Of a stretch of DNA of 64,000 bases, positions 50,764-60,053 are shown piece by piece (position 1 is the first letter of the stretch; each line of letters starts with the position of its first letter). Below the pieces are notes generated by a model. It had not been told where the DNA came from. It worked only from the letters and a program-made list of their open reading frames with translations, and made no database searches. The position numbers and the translations under genes were made by a program. Origin of the DNA: JAGNXB01 sp942490895 (GTDB taxonomy: Bacteria; Bacteroidota; Bacteroidia; Chitinophagales; Saprospiraceae); NCBI GenBank assembly GCA_942490895.1, contig CALNZC010000066.1:178332-242331 (forward strand). The letters run 5' to 3'.

Positions 50764-50771
50764 TACTTTTA
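50764..50771 (+). promoter_or_regulatory. -7 box TACTTTTA before the nuclease/phosphatase gene
   Basis: TACTTTTA is one base from TAnnTTTG and ends 4 bp before the ATG at 50776, so the mRNA may be leaderless. On the other strand, CACTTTGC lies 7-14 bp before the receptor ATG (50663), again very close to the start. Confidence 0.45.
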
Positions 50772-50775
50772 CCTC

Positions 50776-51804
50776 ATGAAGCAGATCCTTGTCCTCCTCT
50801 TCGTCATCTCATACCACTGGTGTTCGGCTCAACAATACCAGGTCGTATCGGTGGGATTTTACAATTTTGAAAATCTATTCGATACGTTGGACACCCCAGA
50901 TGTACGTGATACTGAATTCACCCCGGAAGGTACCCGACAATGGACACCTGTTCGATATCGGGAAAAACTGAAAAACCTGGCCCGGGTGGTCAGTGAGTTG
51001 GGAACAGATTTAACTCCGGATGGTCCAGCCATCCTGGGGGTGGCGGAGGTCGAAAACCGGTCTGTGCTTGAGGACTTTGTGCGCGAAGAAGTCATTGCCG
51101 GCCGGGAGTATCAAATCGTCCATTATGACTCACCAGATTTTAGAGGAATCGACGTCGCCCTTCTGTATCAAGAAAAGTATTTCCAGGTTCTGGGGAGTCA
51201 AGCTATCCGGATGGACCTGACCAATGCAGAAGGTGGAAAAGTGATCACACGGGATGTACTGCATGTTCATGGTCAAATGGGCGATCAACCACTACATGTC
51301 CTGGTCAACCATTGGCCGTCCAGACGTGGTGGGGAAAAGGCTACCCGTCCAATGCGGAATGCTGCCGCCCAGGTCAATCAAATGATTGCTGATTCCTTGA
51401 GAGCTATCGACCCTACGGCGGGCATTCTGATCATGGGCGATTTCAATGATGATCCTGTCAACCACAGTGTCACTCGTCATGTTCGAGGGAAAAAGAAGAA
51501 AGAAAGTGTTCGCCCCGGTGAATTCTTCAATCCCTGGACACAATATTATAAAAAGGGAATCGGCACACTGGCCTATCGGGATGCCTGGAGTCTGTTTGAT
51601 CAGATTCTGGTCTCCGAATCCCTGATCGCCAAGTCGCAGAACCGATATTTTTACTACAAATCGACCATTTATAATCCCCCCTACCTGATCCAGCCCATGG
51701 GACATTACAGGGGCTATCCCTTTCGGACCTTTGATTTTGATGAATATATCTCCGGCTACAGCGACCATTTTCCGGTGGTCATCTATCTGGTTCGACCTCT
51801 TTGA
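50776..51804 (+). CDS. secreted endonuclease/exonuclease/phosphatase
   Basis: A 342-residue exported metal-dependent phosphodiesterase (signal 'ILVLLFVISYHWCSAQQ'). Motifs of the EEP fold: 'VGFYNFENLFDTLD', 'AILGVAEVENRSVLEDF' (metal Glu), 'YDSPDFRGIDVALLY', 'VNHWPSRRGGEKATRPMRN' (His-Trp), 'ILIMGDFNDDPVNHSV' (Asp-Asn) and 'YSDHFPVVIYL' (catalytic Asp-His). It could cut DNA, RNA or phosphoesters outside the cytoplasm. It is divergent from the TonB-DUF5689-PLD operon and 12 bp upstream of the helicase gene. Confidence 0.92.
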   Translation: MKQILVLLFVISYHWCSAQQYQVVSVGFYNFENLFDTLDTPDVRDTEFTPEGTRQWTPVRYREKLKNLARVVSELGTDLTPDGPAILGVAEVENRSVLEDFVREEVIAGREYQIVHYDSPDFRGIDVALLYQEKYFQVLGSQAIRMDLTNAEGGKVITRDVLHVHGQMGDQPLHVLVNHWPSRRGGEKATRPMRNAAAQVNQMIADSLRAIDPTAGILIMGDFNDDPVNHSVTRHVRGKKKKESVRPGEFFNPWTQYYKKGIGTLAYRDAWSLFDQILVSESLIAKSQNRYFYYKSTIYNPPYLIQPMGHYRGYPFRTFDFDEYISGYSDHFPVVIYLVRPL

Positions 51805-51816
51805 TTTGCTGAGAAT

Positions 51817-53106
51817 ATGACATTCACTCCACTCCAGGTCAGTCCTATCTTCCATGAGATACTGGATCGACTGGAACATAGTCCGGATCATCTTTTCATT
51901 ACTGGTCGGGCTGGCACGGGTAAGTCAACTTTGTTACGATTATTTGCAGCTTCTACCCGAAAAAAAACTGTCGTAGTGGCCCCCACTGGCGTAGCTGCAT
52001 TGCAGGCAGGGGGACAAACGATCCATTCTTTTTTCGGATTTCCACCACATCTTTTCGGCCCTCATGAGGTCAAGAAGAGTCGCTATGCAAAATTGTATCA
52101 ACGGATCGAAGTCCTGGTGATCGATGAGATCTCTATGCTTCGTGCTGATCTACTGGACAGGATCGATCTATGTTTACGGATCAATCGCGCATCCATCCTC
52201 CCTTTTGGCGGAGTACAGCTGGTGATGTTCGGAGATCTGTTTCAATTGCCACCGGTCGTCACACGAGATGAGGCGGGCATCCTCCACTCCTGGGCGTATG
52301 ACTCACCCTATTTCTTTTCTGCCAAGTGCCTTCAACCTCCATTTCACTGGGATAAGATTGAATTACAGGAAGTGTATCGCCAACAGGAGAAACGATTCCT
52401 TCGGTTACTGGAGGATATCCGAACCCAGGAAGCCGATGCAGATACGCTGGCTGAACTCAATGAACGTGTGGACCCCGGGGCTGAACCTGGTTCATTCAGC
52501 TTGATCCTCGCTGCCCGAAATTATAAGGTAGACCGAATCAACCAGGGATATCTGGAGAGTTTGCCGGGGCAAGAGCATATCTTCAATGCGACGATCACTG
52601 GAAAATTCAATGCAAGCGTCTACCCTACAGATGCCTTGCTCCGTCTTCGTGACGGTGCACAGGTCATGTTCATTCGCAATGATCCTGAAGGGGCATTTGT
52701 CAACGGTACCATCGGCACGGTCACATCAATCACAACAAACCATGTGATGGTCTCCATTCCCCGTGAAGGTCAGGAGCCAAGAGCATTGAAAGTCAATGCC
52801 ATCACCTGGGAGATCATCCGGTACGGCTTTTCGGCCGGAGACGGGGGCGCATTGACCCGGGATACAGTGGGCACATTTGAGCAATTACCCCTCCGGCTAG
52901 CCTGGGCTGTGACCATCCATAAGAGTCAGGGCCAGACTTTTGACAAAGTGATATTGGATCTCAGCGGAGGAATGTTTGAACATGGTCAACTTTATGTTGC
53001 CCTATCGCGATGCAGAACCCTGGATGGCATTTCCTTACGACAGCCAATCCGGCCTCAGGATATTCGTGTAGACGAGCGAATCGTGGACTTCTATCTGAAT
53101 CGATGA
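51817..53106 (+). CDS. PIF1-like helicase
   Basis: A 429-residue superfamily 1 helicase. Walker A 'GRAGTGKSTLLRLF' near residue 30, motif Ia 'VVVAPTGVAALQAGGQTIHS', Walker B 'VLVIDEISMLRADLLDRI', motif III 'LVMFGDLFQLPPV', and in the second domain 'WAVTIHKSQGQTFDKVILDL' with 'QLYVALSRCRTLDGI'. PIF1-type enzymes unwind 5'-3' and resolve G-quadruplexes or R-loops. It follows the secreted nuclease gene by 12 bp; this may be just operon packing. Length is on the short side for PIF1 proteins, with no extra N-terminal domain. Confidence 0.92.
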   Translation: MTFTPLQVSPIFHEILDRLEHSPDHLFITGRAGTGKSTLLRLFAASTRKKTVVVAPTGVAALQAGGQTIHSFFGFPPHLFGPHEVKKSRYAKLYQRIEVLVIDEISMLRADLLDRIDLCLRINRASILPFGGVQLVMFGDLFQLPPVVTRDEAGILHSWAYDSPYFFSAKCLQPPFHWDKIELQEVYRQQEKRFLRLLEDIRTQEADADTLAELNERVDPGAEPGSFSLILAARNYKVDRINQGYLESLPGQEHIFNATITGKFNASVYPTDALLRLRDGAQVMFIRNDPEGAFVNGTIGTVTSITTNHVMVSIPREGQEPRALKVNAITWEIIRYGFSAGDGGALTRDTVGTFEQLPLRLAWAVTIHKSQGQTFDKVILDLSGGMFEHGQLYVALSRCRTLDGISLRQPIRPQDIRVDERIVDFYLNR

Positions 53107-53188
53107 CCCATTTATAGCATTTTTATTTGCCCACCCTTGTATTCCCGAGTGGAAATCCACTATTTTTAACCAGTAAAGCAATTGAACT

Positions 53189-53317
53189 ATGTCAAAGCGA
53201 AAAGCAAGGATTGCGGTGAAAGATCAGCGCGATTTCAAGAAGTTTACAACAACCCTGGTCATCATCACACTGATCCTGGTTGCCTTGGTCTATTTCTTCT
53301 TCCTGCGTGAAATGTGA
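53189..53317 (+). CDS. 42-residue single-pass membrane protein
   Basis: A short frame starting MSKRKARIAVKDQRDFKKF with a basic N-terminus, then a membrane helix 'LVIITLILVALVYFFFL' and a short end 'REM'. It has the typical form of a small bitopic protein (positive inside). Its ATG has no strong SD. It lies 82 bp after the helicase gene and is convergent with the esterase gene, 25 bp apart. Too short for family assignment; I judge it real from codon usage and the clean hydrophobic segment. Confidence 0.6.
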   Translation: MSKRKARIAVKDQRDFKKFTTTLVIITLILVALVYFFFLREM

Positions 53318-53342
53318 CCCAATCGTCACTAGGCCATTTTCA

Positions 53343-54704
53343 CTATTGAATGATCAACGTTTGGGGGGACACCTGTAGCTTGTCCTGAACGGCAAATACG
53401 GTATACATCCCCGGAAGAAGATGATGCAGGTCAATCGAATGATGACCACCGGGTAACAGCTGTTGCATGGCCACACGTATGCCCAGACTATTGAATACTT
53501 CCATTCTCACTTCCTGATCTGATGGAAAACCGTGCAAGTCCATCCAGACCTGTCCACGTACTGGATTCGGATAGATCCTGAATCCAGGTTGACTCTTTAC
53601 ATTTTCATCCAGAGCAGTCGGGCCGCCCAATTCCAGGCAGGAGGCGGTATTATTGACGTCATTACTGGATGCACTTTCGCATGTGCCGCATAATATGCTT
53701 TTCAGGAAACAACTGCTGCGGGAAATGATCGTGGCATTTGGATAAGAACAGTGATTCAAACTGTTCAACCTCAAGTTCATTTCAAAACAGTTTCCCGATT
53801 CTTCAGACTTGGCCTTCATTTCTTTTGAGCCATGTGCCAGGAAAAAGTCCTGACAATTGAGGCATCCAAGAGCATAACCATAACCGGAAGGAACGATACA
53901 ATCCCCATCGTCGTGAAAACTGATCATTGGCATAGGGAGTCCTGCTGCAAAGATGTCCAGGTTCATGACGGCCCCACAATTATTGACCACGCCCTGAATC
54001 GTATAGGGCGCTTGTACCATGTTGACACCAGAATCCAACTGGCCGACAGCGGGGACGCATTCTGGGCAAAAGAGATCTGCTTGCTCTTGATCGAGGAAGG
54101 CAGCATGAATAGCAGCCACACTACCTGCACTGGTTCCACCTACGAAAAAATTGTCCGCATCGATCCCATAGTCATTCGCATGAAATGCGATGTAGCGGAG
54201 TGCTGCGCGTGTATCCTGAACAGATCGATAGGCGGCCACCTTCAACTTATCCGCTTGAGGCCCACAGTAAAAGCAAATGAGTAATCCTGAGTTGGGGTCA
54301 CAATCCCAGCCAAGGCGATAACTCATGGTTGCTGCGACATATCCTCTCCGAGCATATTCCCGGCAGAGACTCTGCATGTCCTGACGCTGGCCACCATAAA
54401 ATGCACCCCCGTGAACCAGCATGATAAAGGGTCGTTTCGCCAGAGGATCAATTGACGGGTCTGGCATATAGACATCCATTTTAAGGGTATCCACAATGGT
54501 GGACGGCCAACGCATAGCCTCACCGTAGGTCACATCTTTCAGTTCGACAATTTCATTTGTGGTGAAGTACGGAGCTTCAGCGAATCGACCCTGGATGCAA
54601 TATTCTCCGCTTTGTGCAGTGGCTTGTCCAAGGGTGAATAAGAAAAGACAAAACAGAAATCCAAGGGTACGATTGATCATCATCTGATAGTTGTGGTTCA
54701 TCAA
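53343..54704 (-). CDS. T9SS-secreted alpha/beta-hydrolase esterase
   Basis: A 453-residue exported carboxylesterase (signal 'TLGFLFCLFLFTLGQATAQ'). The hydrolase has the oxyanion region 'FIMLVHGGAFYGGQRQ', the nucleophile elbow 'FVGGTSAGSVAAIHA' (Ser in GTSAGS), an Asp in 'ISFHDDGDCIVPSGYG', and 'LNHCSYP' as possible His. The last 75 residues are a type A T9SS sorting domain ('FRIYPNPVRGQVWMDLHGFP', 'EVFNSLGIRVAMQQLLPG', 'LLPGMYTVFAVQ'). So it should be exported by the type IX system. It starts 2 bp before the end of the GH109 gene upstream and is likely co-transcribed with it. Likely deacylates sugars, esters or lipids. Confidence 0.9.
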   Translation of the reverse strand: MMNHNYQMMINRTLGFLFCLFLFTLGQATAQSGEYCIQGRFAEAPYFTTNEIVELKDVTYGEAMRWPSTIVDTLKMDVYMPDPSIDPLAKRPFIMLVHGGAFYGGQRQDMQSLCREYARRGYVAATMSYRLGWDCDPNSGLLICFYCGPQADKLKVAAYRSVQDTRAALRYIAFHANDYGIDADNFFVGGTSAGSVAAIHAAFLDQEQADLFCPECVPAVGQLDSGVNMVQAPYTIQGVVNNCGAVMNLDIFAAGLPMPMISFHDDGDCIVPSGYGYALGCLNCQDFFLAHGSKEMKAKSEESGNCFEMNLRLNSLNHCSYPNATIISRSSCFLKSILCGTCESASSNDVNNTASCLELGGPTALDENVKSQPGFRIYPNPVRGQVWMDLHGFPSDQEVRMEVFNSLGIRVAMQQLLPGGHHSIDLHHLLPGMYTVFAVQDKLQVSPQTLIIQ

Positions 54705-54706
54705 AT

Positions 54707-56059
54707 TTAATAATCTTCTTGGATGCCAAACGAAGGGCTTCGATTTATCCAGCGGCCATTGGTAAAATCAGGAATAATCTGTGGCGAGGAGCCTTGAGCG
54801 ATAGAGCGTTCACTTAACGGCGTAATGACCATCCAGGCTGCAGCATCATAAACATCAATGGGGGGATGCTGTCCACGTTTCGCATGTTCAACAAAGCTGT
54901 TGATCAGGAACCAATCCATCCCGCCATGTCCCGCACCCGTTGCCAGATCTGCGTATTTTTTCCAGAGGGGATGATCATACTTTTCCAACCATGGGGCCGC
55001 ATCTTCCCATCGGTGGGCTGGACTACTCCCCTCCAAATGCAGGGATTGATGGACGTCCATCCACAGTCCCTTTGTTCCCTGGACACGGAACCCGAGAGAA
55101 TAAGGCCTGGGGAGTGAGGTGTCATGTTGCAGGAGTATACTCTCACCATTCTGACATTGGATCATGGTGGTCACCACATCGCCCAATGCAAATCGAACCT
55201 GGGCATTCGGATGATCAGGTCCTCCTTTCGGGTGATGAATAATATAGTCGTGAAGTCCCCTGGATTGGCTGGACATTGCCGTCAGATGGGTCATCCTGTT
55301 TCCCCGATGGACATTGGCCATCATCGCCACTGGCCCAAGGCCATGTGTAGGATAGAGTTCGCCATTGCGGTGCACCGAATGACTGGTGCGCCATTTTGCT
55401 TCTGAAAAGCCCTTTTCTCCAAACTCGACCCCTCCCCCATAGGGTTGTTTACCATCGTTCAGTTTGACTGCTCGCAAGTCGTGCTGATAGCCTCCCTGAA
55501 AGTGCACCAGATCTCCAAAAAGTCCTTCTCTGACCATTTGCAAAACAGCCATGACATCCCGCCGATAACAGACATTTTCGAGAAAGAACAGTTTCCCTCG
55601 ACTCCCTTCTTCAGTATGAACCAACTCCCAGCATTCTTCCACACTGAACGCACCTCCTACTTCCATGCCCACATAGAGGTCCTTCTCCAGGGCGGAAATG
55701 GCCATCGGCACATGCCATTCCCATGGCGTCGAAATAATGACAGCATCCAGGTCCTCCTTCTCCAGCATCTCCTTCCAGACATCATTGGACCCTGAGTAGA
55801 CCACAGGTTGTGGTATCTCTCGCTTGGCTACAAGCTCTTTGGTGCGCTCTAGCATCCGTGTATCCACATCACAGTAGGCCACTACCCGACAATCCTTACG
55901 CTGAGCAATAGCATCGAGATGCCCTTGTCCACGCATTCCAGTACCGATCAGTCCCACGTGCAACACTTCTTTCGGCCCGGATGCCAATACGGATGAGAAC
56001 GGCAAACTGAGCCCGGCACCGAGCATAGCTGAAGAACGCACGAAATCTCTTCTATTCAT
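54707..56059 (-). CDS. GH109 alpha-N-acetylgalactosaminidase-like protein (Gfo/Idh/MocA fold)
   Basis: A 450-residue exported enzyme with a Tat-type signal ('MNRRDFVRSSAMLGAGLSLP'). Family GH109 uses bound NAD+ for a redox-assisted cleavage of alpha-GalNAc. The GH109 pattern is strong: 'GLIGTGMRGQGHLDAIAQRK', 'VIISTPWEWHVPMAI', 'FLENVCYRRDVMAVLQMVRE', 'VEFGEKGFSEAKWRTSHSV', 'NGELYPTHGLGPVAMM' and 'ILLQHDTSLPRPYSLGFRV'. It is followed by galactokinase upstream on the same strand (13-bp gap). The nearby hexosaminidase, aspartylglucosaminidase and beta-mannosidase suggest glycoprotein glycan breakdown. Confidence 0.9.
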   Translation of the reverse strand: MNRRDFVRSSAMLGAGLSLPFSSVLASGPKEVLHVGLIGTGMRGQGHLDAIAQRKDCRVVAYCDVDTRMLERTKELVAKREIPQPVVYSGSNDVWKEMLEKEDLDAVIISTPWEWHVPMAISALEKDLYVGMEVGGAFSVEECWELVHTEEGSRGKLFFLENVCYRRDVMAVLQMVREGLFGDLVHFQGGYQHDLRAVKLNDGKQPYGGGVEFGEKGFSEAKWRTSHSVHRNGELYPTHGLGPVAMMANVHRGNRMTHLTAMSSQSRGLHDYIIHHPKGGPDHPNAQVRFALGDVVTTMIQCQNGESILLQHDTSLPRPYSLGFRVQGTKGLWMDVHQSLHLEGSSPAHRWEDAAPWLEKYDHPLWKKYADLATGAGHGGMDWFLINSFVEHAKRGQHPPIDVYDAAAWMVITPLSERSIAQGSSPQIIPDFTNGRWINRSPSFGIQEDY

Positions 56060-56072
56060 CTCTTACTTTATT

Positions 56073-57224
56073 TTATTGATGTTCAATTATTTGAACACCA
56101 TCATCTAACGCTATACTGTATACCTTACAAGGGCGGTCAAACTGCTCTTCATATGCGGTCGAGATGGCCAATTGGATGGTTTCAAAGTGGTGCGCTTCTG
56201 CCAGAAAAAGAACACTGCCTCCAAAGCCGGCGCCCATCAGCCGGGCCCCGAACACTCCCGGAAGCGCGATCAGGGTGTCGACTAGAAAATCCAATTCGAG
56301 ACAGGACACCTGGTAATCATCGCGGAGACTCTGATGGCTTTGGACCAGTAATGATCCTGCGGTAGCCCAGTCTTGATGTCGAAGGGCCTCTGCCATCTGC
56401 AGCACCCGATCATTCTCTGTCACCACATGGCGTGCCATCGCATAGTCCTCCCTGGAGGCTTCTATTATCAGATCATGGAGCGTATTCATGTCCAGGTCAC
56501 GCAGTGCTTTTACTCGACGGTCTCTCCTGGCTGCCAGGGTGACGATCCGTTCACAAGCCTCCCGTCTTTGATTGTAGGGCGAATCCACCAGATTGTGATG
56601 GACCCCGCTGTCAATCAAATACCAGGAAGCTCCTTCCTGAGGAATCGGTACGTATTGCGTTTCCAGGCTTCTGCAATCCAGCAATATCGCTTCCTGACGG
56701 CGCGCCGAGAAGATGGCAAACTGATCCATGATCCCTCCACGTACACCGGTGCGGTGCTCACTTTCCTGAGCCATGGCGATCATCTTCTCCAATGGCAATT
56801 TCCAATCACCTTGATGATTCAGGATAAAGATGAGTCCACAGGTCAATGCTGATGAGGAAGACATCCCTGCTCCTGCCGGCAGATCCCCTTCGAAGATAAT
56901 CTCCAGTCCGGCAAGTGGGAGGTTGTGGGCATGGGCGGTATGCACTACTGCGGCGACATATCTCGACCAGTGATCCATAACAATGGTGGGATCTTCCAAG
57001 TCTATCGTAACCGTTTCTGCATAGCGACATGCATGTACCTGCAGTTCTTTACTTAACGTGGGCTCTACGGCAAAGGTCAGGTGGAGGTGAGATGCCCCTG
57101 GTAGAACAAACCCGTCATTATAGTCTGTATGCTCGCCGATGATATTGATCCTTCCCGGGGCTTTGTAGCACGTGGCCAGAGGACGTCTGGCAAGAAATGA
57201 GGAAATGGATGGTGTTTGTTCCAC
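56073..57224 (-). CDS. galK: galactokinase
   Basis: A 383-residue GHMP kinase that phosphorylates galactose at C1. Signature 'GRINIIGEHTDYNDGFVLPG' near residue 25, the ATP-binding GHMP motif 'LPAGAGMSSSSALTCG', 'GVRGGIMDQFAIFSARR' with the catalytic Asp, and 'GARLMGAGFGGSVLFLAE' near the C-terminus. It could also act on N-acetylgalactosamine, which would fit the GH109 gene 13 bp downstream, but GalK specificity is not readable here. It is 104 bp after the dinB gene on the same strand. No galT or galE is in the window. Confidence 0.95.
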   Translation of the reverse strand: MEQTPSISSFLARRPLATCYKAPGRINIIGEHTDYNDGFVLPGASHLHLTFAVEPTLSKELQVHACRYAETVTIDLEDPTIVMDHWSRYVAAVVHTAHAHNLPLAGLEIIFEGDLPAGAGMSSSSALTCGLIFILNHQGDWKLPLEKMIAMAQESEHRTGVRGGIMDQFAIFSARRQEAILLDCRSLETQYVPIPQEGASWYLIDSGVHHNLVDSPYNQRREACERIVTLAARRDRRVKALRDLDMNTLHDLIIEASREDYAMARHVVTENDRVLQMAEALRHQDWATAGSLLVQSHQSLRDDYQVSCLELDFLVDTLIALPGVFGARLMGAGFGGSVLFLAEAHHFETIQLAISTAYEEQFDRPCKVYSIALDDGVQIIEHQ

Positions 57225-57328
57225 AGATGCGATTGAGGTCCAACTTCTTTCAGGTCCAATATACCGATGATCTTCTCTTTCCGTATCCTTTGACAGCAGT
57301 TGATGCCTTCGGCCCCTTATTGCTCACT

Positions 57329-58483
57329 CTACCCCAGCCCACTGGCCCGCATCACGGCCTGGTTGCCGAAGCGATTGCGAATCCGGTCCATAGCCTGCAT
57401 CAGGTGGACTTCCTCGAGGGTATCCTCGAACAGGTCGATCTGGTAGTGCCCCTGGACCAGGCCACTGAATTTCACGCCGATCAGACGGATCAGTTGCCGG
57501 CGTTGGTAAAGCCGGTCGAAGAGCGCCAGGGTGGCGACCTGCAAGGGGCCATCGGTAGCGGTATAGCTGATACGCCGCTGCATGGTGTAGGTATTGAAGT
57601 CGGCATAGCGGATCTTCACCGTAATGCAGCTGGTCAGCTTGTTGGACTTACGCAGATCGAAGGCGAGTCGTTCGGTCATTCCGCGCAACATATCCCGAAC
57701 CCGGTTGACCTCCAGCGTATCCTGGTGAAACGTTCGCTCGGACGACATGGATTTTTGCTCCTCGTAGGGCTCGACAGCGGCATCATCAATGGCATTGGCT
57801 TTGCGCCAGAGGTCCCGGCCATGTTTCCCGAACTCGCGTTGTAACAGCCCCATCGGAATCTCACTCAAGACCTGGACGGTTCGCACGCCCATAAAACTGA
57901 GCTTCTTGTAAGTCTCCTTCCCGATGCCGGGAATCTTGTTGGTCGACAGGGGAGCCAGAAACCCCTTTTCTGTACCGGCCGGTACAGAGATCATTCCATT
58001 GGGCTTGACCTCGCCCGTCCCCACTTTAGACACCAGCTTGTTGACCGACAAGCCGAAGGAAATGGGCAGCCCACTTTCTTTCATGATGTGCTCACGCAAT
58101 TCGCCCGACCACTGCATACACCCGAAGTATCGGTCCATCCCGGTCAGATCCAGATAAAACTCATCGATAGAAGCCTTCTCGAAGACCGGTGCCTGGTCGG
58201 CAATGAGCTCGGTGATCAGATGCGAATAGTGGCTGTAGCTGTCCATATCTCCGCGTAAGACCAGGGCGTCCGGGCACAGGCGCAAGGCCATCTTCATGGG
58301 CATGGCCGAATGCACCCCGAATCGTCGGGCCTCATAACTACAGGCAGCGACCACCCCGCGGTCACTCGTCCCGCCGACGATCAACGGCTTCCCCCGCAAA
58401 CTGTCGTTCTTCAAACATTCAACGGATACGAAGAAGGCGTCGAGATCGAGATGGAGGATGGCGCGGTTGAAGAGTGAGGACAT
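57329..58483 (-). CDS. dinB: DNA polymerase IV (Y-family)
   Basis: A 384-residue translesion polymerase. Motifs: 'AILHLDLDAFFVSVE' (first metal Asp), 'VVAACSYEARRFGVHSAMP', 'APVFEKASIDEFYLDLTG' (second acidic pair), the helix-hairpin-helix 'TNKIPGIGKETYKKLSF', and the little finger with 'SSERTFHQDTLEVNRVRDML'. The start is the ATG at 58483; the extended reading through the 7-bp repeat (SELRTPN copies) is rejected because it is encoded by a tandem repeat. There is no clear beta-clamp tail; the last residues are 'NQAVMRASGLG'. Error-prone polymerase, expected to be damage-induced. Confidence 0.95.
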   Translation of the reverse strand: MSSLFNRAILHLDLDAFFVSVECLKNDSLRGKPLIVGGTSDRGVVAACSYEARRFGVHSAMPMKMALRLCPDALVLRGDMDSYSHYSHLITELIADQAPVFEKASIDEFYLDLTGMDRYFGCMQWSGELREHIMKESGLPISFGLSVNKLVSKVGTGEVKPNGMISVPAGTEKGFLAPLSTNKIPGIGKETYKKLSFMGVRTVQVLSEIPMGLLQREFGKHGRDLWRKANAIDDAAVEPYEEQKSMSSERTFHQDTLEVNRVRDMLRGMTERLAFDLRKSNKLTSCITVKIRYADFNTYTMQRRISYTATDGPLQVATLALFDRLYQRRQLIRLIGVKFSGLVQGHYQIDLFEDTLEEVHLMQAMDRIRNRFGNQAVMRASGLG

Positions 58484-58538
58484 GAGTTCGGAGTTCGGAG
58501 TTCGGAGTTCGGAGTTCGGAGTTCGGAGTTCGGAGTTC
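58484..58538. repeat. 7-bp tandem repeat upstream of dinB
   Basis: Seven full and one partial copy of GAGTTCG run directly from the base next to the dinB ATG (58483) into the intergenic region between dinB (-) and the transporter gene (+). The repeats are identical. They lie in the dinB 5' leader, where changes in copy number would alter leader length; read in the dinB frame they would encode repeated SELRTPN. Confidence 0.95.
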
Positions 58539-58618
58539 AAATTTAAAACATTTTGTTTTATACTCAATGGGCTGGGAAAGAAAAACCCGGCCTATTTTAG
58601 GCGGCTAAAACGACCTCA

Positions 58619-60053
58619 ATGCCCGACAGCCATTCAACTACCCGCAGTTCTTCACTGTATATCCTCATCACCGTCTTTTTCTTCTGGGGATTTGTGGCGG
58701 CCTCGAACACAGTGTTGATCCCCTTTTTCAAGGAGAATTTCACTCTGCAACAGTGGCAATCCCAGCTGGTGGACCTGGCCTTTTACGCCGCATACTTCAT
58801 TGGCTCACTCGTCTACTTCCTGATCTCTGCCCGGATCGGTGACCCCCTCAACCGGATCGGATACAAAAAAGGGCTGGTCATCGGCTTCCTCATCTCAGCT
58901 TGCGGCGCAGCCCTATTCTTTCCCGCTGCGAACATGAGTTCCTTTCCCCTCCTCTTACTGGCCCTGGCTGTCATTGGCCTGGGATTTACCCTTCAGCAGA
59001 TCGTGGCCAATCCCTACAGGATCGCCATCGGTGACCCCGCTACAGGAGCACATCGAATCAATATGGCTCAGGGAATCAATTCCCTCGGCACCATGACCGG
59101 ACCCCTGCTGATCAGTTGGGCCCTGTTTGGGAATATCCAGGCTGAGACCACTCAGGGCCTCGATGTTGTCCAGGTCCCCTATCTCATCCTGGCAGGTTGC
59201 CTCGTCCTGTTTGCGCTTATCCTGGGGCGTTCCCGACTTCCGTCCATCACCACCAAGGAGAAAGTCCGTCATGATCTGGGTGCACTTCGCTTCCCCCAGT
59301 TGGTCTGGGGGATGGCGGCCATCTTCGTCTATGTCGGTGTCGAAGTCAGCATCCAGAGCAACCTGCCTGCGCTCATGGCCGATCCCAGCATCCTTGGACT
59401 GGATCACACCCAAACCGTGCACTATATCAGTCTGTACTGGGGAAGCCTGATGATTGGCCGGTGGACAGGCTCTATCGGGGTATTCAATGTCTCCAAAAAC
59501 CTCAAACGAATCTTATGGGTTGTCGTCCCTATGATCGCTTATGCCGTTATACTGTTTGTTAACAGCTTGAAGGGAAGTCCCATGACAGACCTTATGTGGT
59601 CATCTGCCTTTTGTCTTCATTTGCATCCCTGGGATTCTTTATGGGCAATGACAAGCCTGCCCGCAGCCTCATCCTGTTCAGTATCCTCGGCATGATCATG
59701 ATGGTTGCAGGAATTCTACTGGATGGGTCAATAGGCCGAATCACGCCTTTGTTTCAGGTGGTCTCTTCTGTTCTATTATGTGGCCATGTATCTTCCAGTC
59801 TGTCTATCGCTGGCCTGGGACAATCTAGCAACCAGGGGTCTTCCTTCTGGTCATGATGATCCTGGGTAGCGCATTCATCCCACCACTTCAAGGCTCTGCG
59901 AAGCAGATCTGACAGGCATCGCATACGAGGTACTGGATCCCGGTGATCTGCTTTTCCTTCCTTGCCCTGTATGCCTGGCGGGTACGCCATATCCTGTCTG
60001 TTCAGGGCATCAGTTACGATCATCCCGAACAAAGGCAACCAGAGCCACGGTGA
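58619..60053 (+). pseudogene. FucP-type sugar MFS transporter, frameshifted 3' part
   Basis: Residues from the ATG at 58619 to about 59590 are intact: 'ILITVFFFWGFVAASNTVLI', 'LVDLAFYAAYFIGSLVYFLI', 'GLGFTLQQIVANPYRIAIGD' and 'NMAQGINSLGTMTGPLLISW', typical of the glucose/galactose or fucose H+ symporter group. From about 59.59 kb the reading frame breaks repeatedly; the continuation is found in other frames ('FASLGFFMGNDKPARSLILF', 'LFCSIMWPCIF', 'LVMMILGSAFIPPLQGSA', 'YWIPVICFSFLALYAWRVR') ending at a TGA at 60051-60053. At least five frame changes lie in about 450 bp. Domain order and residues are otherwise conserved. Either sequence errors or recent decay; the former seems likelier. Confidence 0.8.

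Noticed and set aside
54707..56059. Generic sugar dehydrogenase (Gfo/Idh/MocA) for this gene
   Set aside because: The fold is the same, but the detailed motifs (FLENVCYRRDVMAVL, FGEKGFSEAKWR) are those of GH109 glycosidases.
58484..58567. N-terminal extension of DinB with SELRTPN repeats
   Set aside because: It is the translation of the 7-bp tandem repeat. The ATG at 58483 directly precedes the canonical Y-family start.
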